From positions 30,575,378 through 30,639,377 of the forward strand of contig OX359248.1 in assembly GCA_947179485.1 (NCBI GenBank): DNA of 64,000 nt. The letters run 5' to 3'. This document shows positions 25,171 through 34,274 of this stretch, one piece after another. Both the position numbers and the translations under genes were made by a program. The notes under the pieces were generated by a model. It had not been told where the DNA came from, ran no database searches, and saw nothing but the letters and a program-made list of their open reading frames with translations. The first letter of the stretch is position 1; every line of letters begins with the position of its first letter. Source of the DNA: Allacma fusca (lineage: Eukaryota > Arthropoda > Collembola > Symphypleona > Sminthuridae).

Positions 25171-26247
25171 AGCAGGAGAAAGCCTTTTAAAATAAAGCGT
25201 ACGCACAGTGCAGTCCTTTGTGAGTCCGCTGTACATTACTACATAAGTAAGCCTATAGCTTGTCAAAGCACTGCTCTTTAGATACAAATAAGCTCAAAAG
25301 TTACGCGTCCTTTGAAACAACATTGACCTCCGGATCTGGAGCTTCAATTTGAGAATTGTTGTACAAGTTTGCTCCTGTGCATGTAGATACGCTGATACGG
25401 ATCTATATCTAACCCTAAGCACATACGCACCGGCGTAGAGGTAAATAATAGTGGTAGGAGTGAAAGTATCTAAGGATGCGATGAGCAAACGGAAACCCAA
25501 GATATTTCCGAGGAACTTGATAGAACATTAATGACCCATTAGGTTTTTTAAACAATCCCTCGTGGGATGAATTAATAATGAATTTTTGTGTTCTTACTGG
25601 AAGTAACTATACTGGAAACAATTTCTCTTGCAAGTATTAAATTCAAAGCTTATTTAGCTTTCCCTTCCCGAGTCATAGGGAGTAACAGGATTGTATCCTT
25701 TGGCAGGGAATGCGGCCAGCGTACAAGTAAAGTAGAAAAGTATTTCGAAGGATTAGAAAGGGAATTCTCCGAATCAAATGTTCACGCTCGATCGTAGTAT
25801 GTAGGAACATGGGGTGTTCGGGACTGTTGTATATTGTTATTGTAGGATATACAGCCAGGCCCAAAACTCCTAAAGCTGGGCTCTGAGTATTGGGAGTTGT
25901 GTTCGCAAATGTTGTTTGGTTGTGGTAAAATTCGGTATTATTTACGCCTGGAATGCTTCCGTATTAAAGAACAACAAGGGAAGTTGGGATGAGATTTGAG
26001 CCTGTCAACCAGCATTCCGCATTGCTCCGTTCGATCGAACCAACTTCACTCAAGCAGGCAGCCCTGCTCATGAGAAAAAACTGTGAGAGAGGAAGAGTCA
26101 GGGAGAGAAAGTGAGAGTGGGTAACTTTTTCCAATATTATTTACATAAAGTTGAGCAGAGAGTTACTATTACATGTATCATTTGTCCCGTTATTAACCAT
26201 ATGGCCAGGCCTAGGCCGATACTCCACTAGGCCAATGTATGTATGTG

Positions 26248-26272
26248 CATACATACATACATACATACATAC
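26248..26272. repeat. (CATA)n tetranucleotide repeat
   Basis: About six CATA units. Confidence 0.95.
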
Positions 26273-26717
26273 GCTCCACGAGCATTTGATGCATCCATCC
26301 ATTCCTACAAATGTACATACATCCCTATCCCTTGCACCTCCATCCCCAGACACGGAGAACTGCATGGGGGATAGAAAATGCAAGCACCAGTGTGACATTG
26401 TGTACATTACGAAAGAACTTCCGTGCAAACTAGGAGATACTCCATGGAGGAAAGTTACCCAACGAATAGATAGTTAAGGGTATCTTTTCCCTCCGCACAC
26501 CATCGTCATTTGACAACATGTACTTACGACCACGTGCGTCCAAGCCGAGTGCGTGTATTTTGTATGCAAGTGAGTCGTCACATTATTGACATAACCATTG
26601 CTACTGTTAGCTCGCTGTTATAACTAAAGCTTATCGAATCGATCTATTTTCGGCACGAGAGGGTTACGTTTATCTATACGTACCGTGCCTACATTATACA
26701 TATCTACAAGATACTCT

Positions 26718-26722
26718 ACCCT
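26718..26722 (+). repeat. Target-site duplication, left copy (ACCCT)
   Basis: These are the five bases immediately left of the 5' LTR. They are identical to 34886-34890. Five base pairs is the usual duplication length for BEL/Pao integrases. An exact match means the insertion is simple and has not been rearranged. Confidence 0.95.
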
Positions 26723-27572
26723 TGTCGTCACAAGATGCAACAGAAACATTCTCAAGTAACGTTCCTGGTAACGTTGAGAATAACATGGCTGACATTCCTA
26801 ACGTAGAGGTAGGGAAAATGGCGAAAGGATCCAATGAGGAGGCAGTACCAACGGACAATGGCGGAGTTGCAGTTGAGGATGGATTGTGTAGTGCCTCAGG
26901 CTATGGAATTTCCAGGAACGCTGGAGGAGTTGGAGAGAAGGAACGTTATGGGAATTTATGAGGACCAGGTGTTCAAGCCCTTGGGGAATAAATATTATCT
27001 AGGAATGCAATAATAATAATAAGTTTGACCGTTGTTATGATAATAATAATTACTGTTGAGGGCTGAACGTTTTGTGTTACGATGTGGACAGTTACTGTGG
27101 TCCATTTTTGGAATGAATTTGTTAGAGGAGATTATTCTTCGTCCTAAAGCCGTAGAGTCGAGGTGTACTCGTAAATCTCTCCGCACTTTCCTATTTACTT
27201 TTCCTGAAAGTTATTTATTTTATTTGACTTGTATAATTTTGAAAGTACATTTTTACTTAGAATTTTGTCAATGTATTTATTTTGCTGAGTTAAATATAAA
27301 TATCATTTTTTCCTGTTTGGTTAAATATTTGTCTGAAATGGTCTGAAATGTAGACTTATAATTTATTTGTGAAAAACTAAACGAAGTTAGATAATTGAAA
27401 TTAAACAACTTATTTTCCCAAAACACCTAGTGGATTCTACACCCATTCATTATCCATACAAGTAGGGGAAAAATTAAAGTAATTTTTCCTACAGTTCTAG
27501 AATTTTGTTCTTTGTCACTCTACCCGAGTTATTGCAGGCCGAGTGTTGTTGTCCTCGGGTCTGTCGACGACA
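26723..27572 (+). repeat. 5' LTR of the BEL/Pao element, 850 bp
   Basis: It starts TGTCGTCACAAG and ends CTGTCGACGACA. Its first 239 bp (26723-26961) repeat the coding sequence for the C-terminal tail of Pol; here that stretch is an orphan open frame without its upstream part. An AATAAA hexamer is at 26987-26992, ATTAAA variants lie further right, and a TATA-like AT-rich stretch is at about 27291-27300. U3, R and U5 borders cannot be fixed by eye. Confidence 0.96.
26987..26992 (+). promoter_or_regulatory. AATAAA polyadenylation hexamer in the 5' LTR
   Basis: A canonical AATAAA lies 264 bp into the LTR, shortly after the stop of the LTR-encoded Pol tail. The same hexamer in the 3' LTR is at 34300-34305. 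Because the element is in sense orientation within Ddr, either copy could end host transcripts early. Use is inferred, not shown. Confidence 0.5.
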
Positions 27573-27575
27573 AAG

Positions 27576-27593
27576 TGGTCCTTCGAACCGGAT
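27576..27593 (+). other. Primer-binding site for reverse transcription
   Basis: TGGTCCTTCGAACCGGAT begins three bases after the 5' LTR. The leading TGG is complementary to the CCA end of a tRNA, as expected for minus-strand priming. I could not assign the tRNA from memory. Confidence 0.75.
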
Positions 27594-27722
27594 ATTGAAT
27601 TGGGCGTGTTTGTGGGAACTATTTTGTGAAATTTAGTGAAATTTAATTGAAACTTCGTGACTTTTTTGGAAATTTGACATTTTTGTGCAATCTTACGCCA
27701 TTTTGAAATTGTGTATTCCATC

Positions 27723-30700
27723 ATGGATGAAGCTGATGATTTATTGGGTGACTTCCCAGTGGCAGATACTGGAACTAATGAAGACTCAGGAACCCTTCTG
27801 CGTAGGAGTGAAAGAAGGAACTTCGGTGTAGGACCGCAAAGATATGGCCATCCTGCAAGTTCGGATCAGAGACGACCAACGGTGATGGAGACAACGCCAA
27901 ACCTAACAGAAAATCTGACCCCGAGCCCGAGCAGAACGCTAACGAGATTCACTCCAGCAGCGGAGACAACTGTACGTGCCCGTAGCAAAGCTTCAAGCGG
28001 AAGTTCCAATAAAACATCCCGGACTTCATCGACCATCAGGATGAAGCAACTGGAGTTGGAAGCAAAAATTGCTGAAGCCAACGTCAGGTCTGCAAAGAGA
28101 GATGCTGATGCGAAGATAGCTCGGGCGGAAGCAAATGCGCTGAAGGCTGAAGCATTGGCTGAGGTAGAGGATGCTACGCTAAAGATGACTAGAGCTCGTT
28201 TGGAAGCTGAGAAAGCAAGACTTGAGGAAATTGATTCCAGCGACGAGGAACGTCAGAATCTGACTCTAGATGACGATGATGGTAAGAATAAGGATTTTGT
28301 TGAAGATTATTTAAACAAGTCACCGTTTTGGAACGAATTTCGTGGTAATTTGTTAACTCAAGAGGGGAATGCCCAGCCAAGAGTTTCATTTCCTGAAACT
28401 CCACCAGTACCAGCTACAGAGTATCCAGGATGTACAGATGGTAATTTATTCCGGGGTGAAAATCCTTTTTTGAATTTGAAATCAAATGATGTTGAACATG
28501 AATGGTCTGGTGCAAATTTATTCGGTGGACCGACGCTGCGAGACCGGGTGGAATTATTGACATTGGCAAAACCAACAACAGGAAAAGCCGTTGGTACTGA
28601 GATAGTTCCAGGCAAATCTACGGTCGCAAATGTATATTCAACAGGTCACTTTGCACCAACAGTACCTAGAGGGACCCAGTACATGGCTCCAGCTAGTCAC
28701 ACAATGTTAACTACTGACCGTCCTACACTTCTGGAACCTCCAAAATCGGTTCAGACTCCAGGGTTGTATCCTACTACAGTTCCGCCTCTACAAACAAAAG
28801 CTCCTTGGATGGCCCAGTTTCAGTCGAAGACACCAATGACATTTCAAAGTACTGTGAGACCTAACTACCCTTCAGCTGGACAATCATGGTATTCAGGTTC
28901 AAATCCACGTCCACCAGGAACCATTCCACCGACAATTCCTAAAGTACCTACACAGAGTCAACCCATTCCTCCAGGTACTCAGGCAGGTCCGGCTGGACAT
29001 GACATGACTGAAATTATGGGCCAGTTATCTACAGCCATACAACTTTTGGCCACCAGGGATGCCCACAGCTCCAACGACAATCGAGTGATTTTGGCCAGAC
29101 AAACTATGCAGCGGGACTTACCTGTGTTCAGTGGTGAACCTGAGGAATGGGCCAACTTTGCAGCCAGTTACCTTCGATCCACCCAAACATGTCGTTTTAG
29201 TAACGACGAAAACCTCTCACGTCTTCAGAAATGTCTGAAGGGAAAGGCCAAGGAGGTAGTACATGCGCTACTTGTAACCCCTGAAAATGTTCCCGAAATT
29301 TTAAGTACTTTGGAATTTAATTTTGGTCAACCTGAAGACATTGTGGGAGCTTTAATTGGAAAGGCAGAAGCAACTCCTCCGGTGAAGGAGGACAAGCCAG
29401 ACTCCATTTTGGATTTTTGCAATCTGGTACGAAATATGGTGGTTACTATGATCAGCCTACAGAAAAATGAACATTTGGCCAATCCTATGCTACTGAAGAA
29501 GTTACTCAGCAAACTCCCTCCAACTTATCGATTGCTCTGGGGAAACCGAACTCTAGAGTCAGGAAGAACCGATTTACAGGCTTTTTCGGAGTGGCTAAGA
29601 GAACTGACACGAGTGGTTCAACTCACTAGAACTGATACTAGGGTTACAGAATCAAAGTCAAAAGCGAAGACAGGTGACGGTTCAACGAAATTCTCGACCA
29701 AGAAAGAAATGATTGGTGCTACAGGTGATGACTCCAAAGATGTAATGCCAACTGAAGGGAAATTATCCAAGGGGAAATGTTCCTACTGCCAACTTACTGA
29801 ACATCAAATTGGGAAGTGCGAGATAATTCTTGCTGACGACGTCATGACCCGGTGGAAGAAGATTGTGGATTTACGTCTCTGCTTTGGCTGCTTGAAGAAG
29901 GGTCATGCTACCAAAGATTGCCCTACCAAGCGGGAGTGTGGAAAGGGTGGTTGTAAGTTGCCACACAACCCACTACTACACAAGTCTAAACCAAATTCAA
30001 CGGAACCTTCGGAGGGAACAGAGATGAAACCAAAACCCTTTGACACGAGCAAGCAGGTCAAGTCGGAAAAGAAGTCAGAGAAGGAAGTTGTTGCCTCCCT
30101 CCAGACTAGCACACTTAAGTACACTGTCCTTCTAAAAGTGGCGCCTGTCAAAGTAAGAGGACCTAAAGGTGATCAAGTTGTCAACGCTCTTTTTGATGAC
30201 GGATCTACTTGCACCCTGATGGATGCGGAACTGGCACTACAACTTGGACTCAACGGAAGTCCGGACCCTCTGGATATGCAATGGGCGCACAATATTGCGC
30301 ATCAGGATCCTTCTTCCAAACGGGTAAATTTTTCAATCGGGTGCGTAGATGGTAATACTCTTTTTAAAGTTCAGAACGCCCGGACTATTCATCAGTTGGA
30401 CTTGCCACCTCAATTTATTGACGTCCCAGCAGCCAGGAAGCGATGGGCTCATCTTAGAAGATTTAAGGCGGACTCCCACTCGAATACTAGCCCGAAGATT
30501 TTAATTGGTCAGGATAACTACGAGCTGATTGAGCCAACGCAGACAGTGAAAGGTCCAGCTAACGCTCCTTTCTTGACAGAAACCAAACTTGGTTGGGTAA
30601 TCCACGGTCGTCTTCCGAATTCTCAGCGTAAGTCAAAGGAGTTTGTCAATGTCATTATGTCCGACCAGATTGATAGTGTGACCCACAAGATGGTTAAGGA

Positions 30701-33700
30701 GTACTTCTCTCTGGAATCATTTGGAACCAAAGTGGGCTCCTGTCGGATGAAGTCAAAAGAAGAGTTGAGGGCAGCCACATTACTTAAGGAGACCACACAA
30801 AGGTTGCGAGATCGGTACGAGACGGGACTACTGTGGAAGCACGACGACCCGCAGCTCCCAGAGAGTCGAGGAATTGCACTTAAGCGCCTTTACAGCATTG
30901 AGAGGAAGATGGATCGTGATCCTGACTTTGCCCAAAAATACTCAATGAAGATGGAGGATTTCCTTACCAAAGGGTATGCGAGAAAATTGGACCTTGCCGA
31001 TGTGACGAAATGCGACTCCAAATTGTGGTACCTTCCGCATTTTTCGGTGGTCAACCCCAACAAGCCTGGCAAGATTAGGCTGGTTTTTGATGCCGTGTCT
31101 ATGAGTGGAGGAATTTCCCTTAATGATGTCCTGATGTCTGGCCCGGATTTTTTAACACCTTTGCCAAGTCATTTATTTAATTTTAGACATTTTCCGGTGG
31201 CAGTGACGGGTGACATCAGGGAAATGTTCCCTCAAATTAAAATTAGAGAGGAGGACCAGGCCGCTCAACATTTTCTTTGGCGGGGAAGTGACAGAGACAG
31301 ACCACCAGATGAATATGTCATGACCTCCATGATTTTTGGAGCCACGTCCTCACCCTGCTCTGCCCAATATGTGAGGGATGTAAATGCGAGGGAATTTCAA
31401 AGTACCAATCCCGAAGCAGTTGAAGCCATTTTTCAACGACACTACATGGATAACTACTTGGACAGTTTCCAGAATGTCAACCAGGCGAGGAAACAAATTC
31501 AAGATGTCTTCAATATCCATGCTGATGGTGGTTTTCAAATGTGCAGCTGGTTGACGAATGACCCCGACTTGATGGAATGGATTCCCCCGGACTTGAGGAC
31601 AGACCCAGATAAGAGTCTGGATTTTGAAATAGGGCTTCCTCAAGAGCGCATACTCGGATTAAAGTGGGACCCGAATTCAGACGTTCTCACTTTTAACCTC
31701 AAATTTCATAAGGTTGATGAAGCAGTAATGCAGATGACACGCGCTCCTACGAAGAGAGAGTTCCTGAGGATACTCATGTCAGTCTTTGATCCTCTTGGAA
31801 TGGTGAGTCATTTGACTGTGCGTGGGAAATTTCTTCTACAGGAGATCTGGCGAGCTGACCTGATGTGGGATGAAGAAATTCCTCAGGACCTATTACACCA
31901 ATGGAAGGAATTCAGGAAAGTCTTGGAAGGTATAAGTAAAGTCCAAATTCCAAGATGCTACAGTTGCAACAACAGCACCATTACAAGGGTAGACTTACAC
32001 CTGTTCTGTGATGCCAGCGAGCGTGGGTTTGCCGCGGTGTCTTACTTTAGGTTGGTTATTGATGGTAATGTGAAAACTGCATTTGTTGTTGCCAAATGTC
32101 GGGTAGCTCCTTTGAAATTTACTTCAGTACCGCGTATGGAGTTACTAGCAGCTGTACTGGCTGTACGCTTGGCCAAAACAGTTCGGGAGGGACACAAGTT
32201 TCCAATCTCAACAACAACCTTCTGGACGGACTCTCAGATTGTCCTGACTTGGCTGCGCTCGGATGCCAGAAAATTCCAGACATTTGTGGCAAATCGCGTT
32301 GGTGAAATTGAGGAACAGACAACAACGGATCAATGGCGATGGGTTCCAACGGAGATGAATACCGCAGACTACGCCACCAGAGACAGGCACGTTGATGATA
32401 TGTTGTGGTTCGGTGGTCCCAGATTTTTGACGGAGGATTTGGATAAATGGCCTGTGCAGACCACGAAAGAGGATATTGACCAGGACCAGTTGGAGCTGAA
32501 GAAAGAGAGATGTATGGTTAATTGTAATTCATTTGCTCATGATCTCTTCAAAAGATTTTCAAGTCTCGTTCGACTGCTTCGGGTGATGAGTTGGTTACTT
32601 CGCTACATTTCCAACTGCCAGAAGAAAGCACTCAAGGGTCCATTGACAACACAGGAGTATTTAACAGCTGAAAGGTTATGCGTTCGCTTGGCACAGAGGG
32701 ATAGCGGAGTCAATCTTCAGACCAACAACCTTACGTTGAAATTTCCACTCTTCATGGATGATGACGGAACTATCAGACTTCAAGGGAGACTTCAAAAATC
32801 TCAGACTGTGTCGTGGGCAACGATGCATCCTATTCTGTTGACTGCTCAGCATCAGTATACTCAAATGATTGTGTCATATTACCACGAACAAGCTAGTCAT
32901 CAGGGCCAGGATACAGTCATTAATGACCTCCGGCAATACTATTGGATCCCGGGAATTAGACGGGCAGTTCAGAAAGCTGAGAGGGATTGTCAATACTGTC
33001 GACTTCAGAAAATACAACCTAAGCCAACTTTAATGGGACAGTTACCAGAGTTCCGTAGTACTCGTTATGAACGTCCGTTTACCATCACTGGACTTGACTT
33101 CTTTGGCCCAATGGAAGTAACTGTTGGCAGGCGCAGGGAAAAACGTTGGGGAGCACTCTTCACTTGTATGTCGGTACGCGCAGTCCATGTAGAGTTAGCA
33201 GCCTCCCTCTCAACTGATTCGGCAATCAACGCTTTGAGACGCTTTATTGCTAGACGAGGAAGACCCGCAAAAATAATTTCGGATAACGGAACTAATTTCC
33301 GTGGAGCTGCCAGAGAACTTCGTGAGGCTCATCTAGAACTGGATCAGGTCAAGGTTCAGGATTACTTGACCACCAGAGGAATAGAGTGGTCATTCATACC
33401 ACCGTACTCTCCTCACATGGGTGGAGCCTGGGAACGTATGGTTGGTTCGGTCAAGAGAGCATTGAAAGCCATTTTGCACGAGACTGTCCCCAAGGAAGAG
33501 ACATTACACACCGTGTTGTGTGAAGCAGAAGCTATTGTCAACAGACATCCTTTGACAGAAGTTCCATCAAATCCAGAGGAGACGGATGTTCTAACGCCAA
33601 ATCATTTCCTGTTGATGCAATCAGGGTTGAAGTCTGATCCAGCCACTATAAAGGAGAGAACTGTACCTCCAGGCGTATTTACTCAGGATGAGTTCCATCA

Positions 33701-34274
33701 TCGGAAGCAATGGAGGATTGCCCAGCGCTTGGCGGATATGTTCTGGTGTCGGTGGGTTCGGGAATACTTACCTGTGCTCAATCGGCAGAGCAAGTGGTTT
33801 ACGTTGGCCAGACCTGTAGCTGTTGGAGATGTTGCCATTTTGGCGGATTACAATCTTCCGAGAAATTGCTGGCCAAAGGGAGTCATAACAGAGGTACATC
33901 CGGGAGTTGACGGAGTGGTGAGAGTGGTTACTCTGAAGACTTCATCTGGGGTTTACAAGAGACCCATAACAAAGATTTGTGTTTTGGATCTTCAACCACG
34001 TAAGGATGAGAGTATTCCCTCATCGGGGGGGACCATGTCGTCACAAGATGCAACAGAAACATTCTCAAGTAACGTTCCTGGTAACGTTGAGAATAACATG
34101 GCTGACATTCCTAACGTAGAGGTAGGGAAAATGGCGAAAGGATCCAATGAGGAGGCAGTACCAACGGACAATGGCGGAGTTGCAGTTGAGGATGGATTGT
34201 GTAGTGCCTCAGGCTATGGAATTTCCAGGAACGCTGGAGGAGTTGGAGAGAAGGAACGTTATGGGAATTTATGA
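27723..34274 (+). CDS. Gag-Pol polyprotein of a BEL/Pao retrotransposon, 2183 aa
   Basis: This single frame has no stop or frameshift. I start it at the ATG of 27723 (MDEADDLL); the frame is open a few codons further upstream, but only with GTG. Domains in order: an Ala/Glu/Lys-rich coiled coil at about residues 107-172; a Pro/Thr/Ser-rich linker; a DUF1759-like gag domain at about 468-610; two CX2CX4HX4C knuckles (686-699 and 720-733); an A17-type aspartic protease with DDGS at 825-828; RT with its first catalytic Asp at 1164 and a YMDN box at 1241-1244; RNase H with Asp1430, Glu1473 and Asp1503; an integrase HHCC finger (His1721, His1726, Cys1756, Cys1759); the DDE core (Asp1792, Asp1854, Glu1904); and a DUF5641-like module. 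Residues 2105-2183 are encoded by the 3' LTR. The fourth residue of the RT box is normally Asp, since YxDD binds metal, and Asn is expected to cripple polymerase activity. Gag and Pol are therefore made as one chain and probably cut by the protease. Confidence 0.95.
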   Translation: MDEADDLLGDFPVADTGTNEDSGTLLRRSERRNFGVGPQRYGHPASSDQRRPTVMETTPNLTENLTPSPSRTLTRFTPAAETTVRARSKASSGSSNKTSRTSSTIRMKQLELEAKIAEANVRSAKRDADAKIARAEANALKAEALAEVEDATLKMTRARLEAEKARLEEIDSSDEERQNLTLDDDDGKNKDFVEDYLNKSPFWNEFRGNLLTQEGNAQPRVSFPETPPVPATEYPGCTDGNLFRGENPFLNLKSNDVEHEWSGANLFGGPTLRDRVELLTLAKPTTGKAVGTEIVPGKSTVANVYSTGHFAPTVPRGTQYMAPASHTMLTTDRPTLLEPPKSVQTPGLYPTTVPPLQTKAPWMAQFQSKTPMTFQSTVRPNYPSAGQSWYSGSNPRPPGTIPPTIPKVPTQSQPIPPGTQAGPAGHDMTEIMGQLSTAIQLLATRDAHSSNDNRVILARQTMQRDLPVFSGEPEEWANFAASYLRSTQTCRFSNDENLSRLQKCLKGKAKEVVHALLVTPENVPEILSTLEFNFGQPEDIVGALIGKAEATPPVKEDKPDSILDFCNLVRNMVVTMISLQKNEHLANPMLLKKLLSKLPPTYRLLWGNRTLESGRTDLQAFSEWLRELTRVVQLTRTDTRVTESKSKAKTGDGSTKFSTKKEMIGATGDDSKDVMPTEGKLSKGKCSYCQLTEHQIGKCEIILADDVMTRWKKIVDLRLCFGCLKKGHATKDCPTKRECGKGGCKLPHNPLLHKSKPNSTEPSEGTEMKPKPFDTSKQVKSEKKSEKEVVASLQTSTLKYTVLLKVAPVKVRGPKGDQVVNALFDDGSTCTLMDAELALQLGLNGSPDPLDMQWAHNIAHQDPSSKRVNFSIGCVDGNTLFKVQNARTIHQLDLPPQFIDVPAARKRWAHLRRFKADSHSNTSPKILIGQDNYELIEPTQTVKGPANAPFLTETKLGWVIHGRLPNSQRKSKEFVNVIMSDQIDSVTHKMVKEYFSLESFGTKVGSCRMKSKEELRAATLLKETTQRLRDRYETGLLWKHDDPQLPESRGIALKRLYSIERKMDRDPDFAQKYSMKMEDFLTKGYARKLDLADVTKCDSKLWYLPHFSVVNPNKPGKIRLVFDAVSMSGGISLNDVLMSGPDFLTPLPSHLFNFRHFPVAVTGDIREMFPQIKIREEDQAAQHFLWRGSDRDRPPDEYVMTSMIFGATSSPCSAQYVRDVNAREFQSTNPEAVEAIFQRHYMDNYLDSFQNVNQARKQIQDVFNIHADGGFQMCSWLTNDPDLMEWIPPDLRTDPDKSLDFEIGLPQERILGLKWDPNSDVLTFNLKFHKVDEAVMQMTRAPTKREFLRILMSVFDPLGMVSHLTVRGKFLLQEIWRADLMWDEEIPQDLLHQWKEFRKVLEGISKVQIPRCYSCNNSTITRVDLHLFCDASERGFAAVSYFRLVIDGNVKTAFVVAKCRVAPLKFTSVPRMELLAAVLAVRLAKTVREGHKFPISTTTFWTDSQIVLTWLRSDARKFQTFVANRVGEIEEQTTTDQWRWVPTEMNTADYATRDRHVDDMLWFGGPRFLTEDLDKWPVQTTKEDIDQDQLELKKERCMVNCNSFAHDLFKRFSSLVRLLRVMSWLLRYISNCQKKALKGPLTTQEYLTAERLCVRLAQRDSGVNLQTNNLTLKFPLFMDDDGTIRLQGRLQKSQTVSWATMHPILLTAQHQYTQMIVSYYHEQASHQGQDTVINDLRQYYWIPGIRRAVQKAERDCQYCRLQKIQPKPTLMGQLPEFRSTRYERPFTITGLDFFGPMEVTVGRRREKRWGALFTCMSVRAVHVELAASLSTDSAINALRRFIARRGRPAKIISDNGTNFRGAARELREAHLELDQVKVQDYLTTRGIEWSFIPPYSPHMGGAWERMVGSVKRALKAILHETVPKEETLHTVLCEAEAIVNRHPLTEVPSNPEETDVLTPNHFLLMQSGLKSDPATIKERTVPPGVFTQDEFHHRKQWRIAQRLADMFWCRWVREYLPVLNRQSKWFTLARPVAVGDVAILADYNLPRNCWPKGVITEVHPGVDGVVRVVTLKTSSGVYKRPITKICVLDLQPRKDESIPSSGGTMSSQDATETFSSNVPGNVENNMADIPNVEVGKMAKGSNEEAVPTDNGGVAVEDGLCSASGYGISRNAGGVGEKERYGNL
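34025..34032 (+). other. Polypurine tract for plus-strand priming
   Basis: An eight-base purine run, GGGGGGGA, lies three bases before the 3' LTR. This is the expected place for the RNase H-resistant primer. It is also coding: it supplies Gly-Gly just before the LTR-encoded Pol tail. Confidence 0.75.

Larger units (their letters stand above)
24591..26717 (+). other. Ddr: Ddr intron, part upstream of the BEL/Pao insertion
   Basis: This is the first 2.1 kb of a 16,961-bp intron, starting GTGAGT. It holds a (GA)n run at 25134-25170 and a CATA tetranucleotide run at 26248-26272. No gene or RNA is recognisable. The retroelement begins after the ACCCT target site at 26718-26722. Confidence 0.85.

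Noticed and set aside
26723-26961. Separate 79-codon gene
   Set aside because: It is the 5' LTR copy of the Pol tail, identical to 34036-34274, and not an independent gene.
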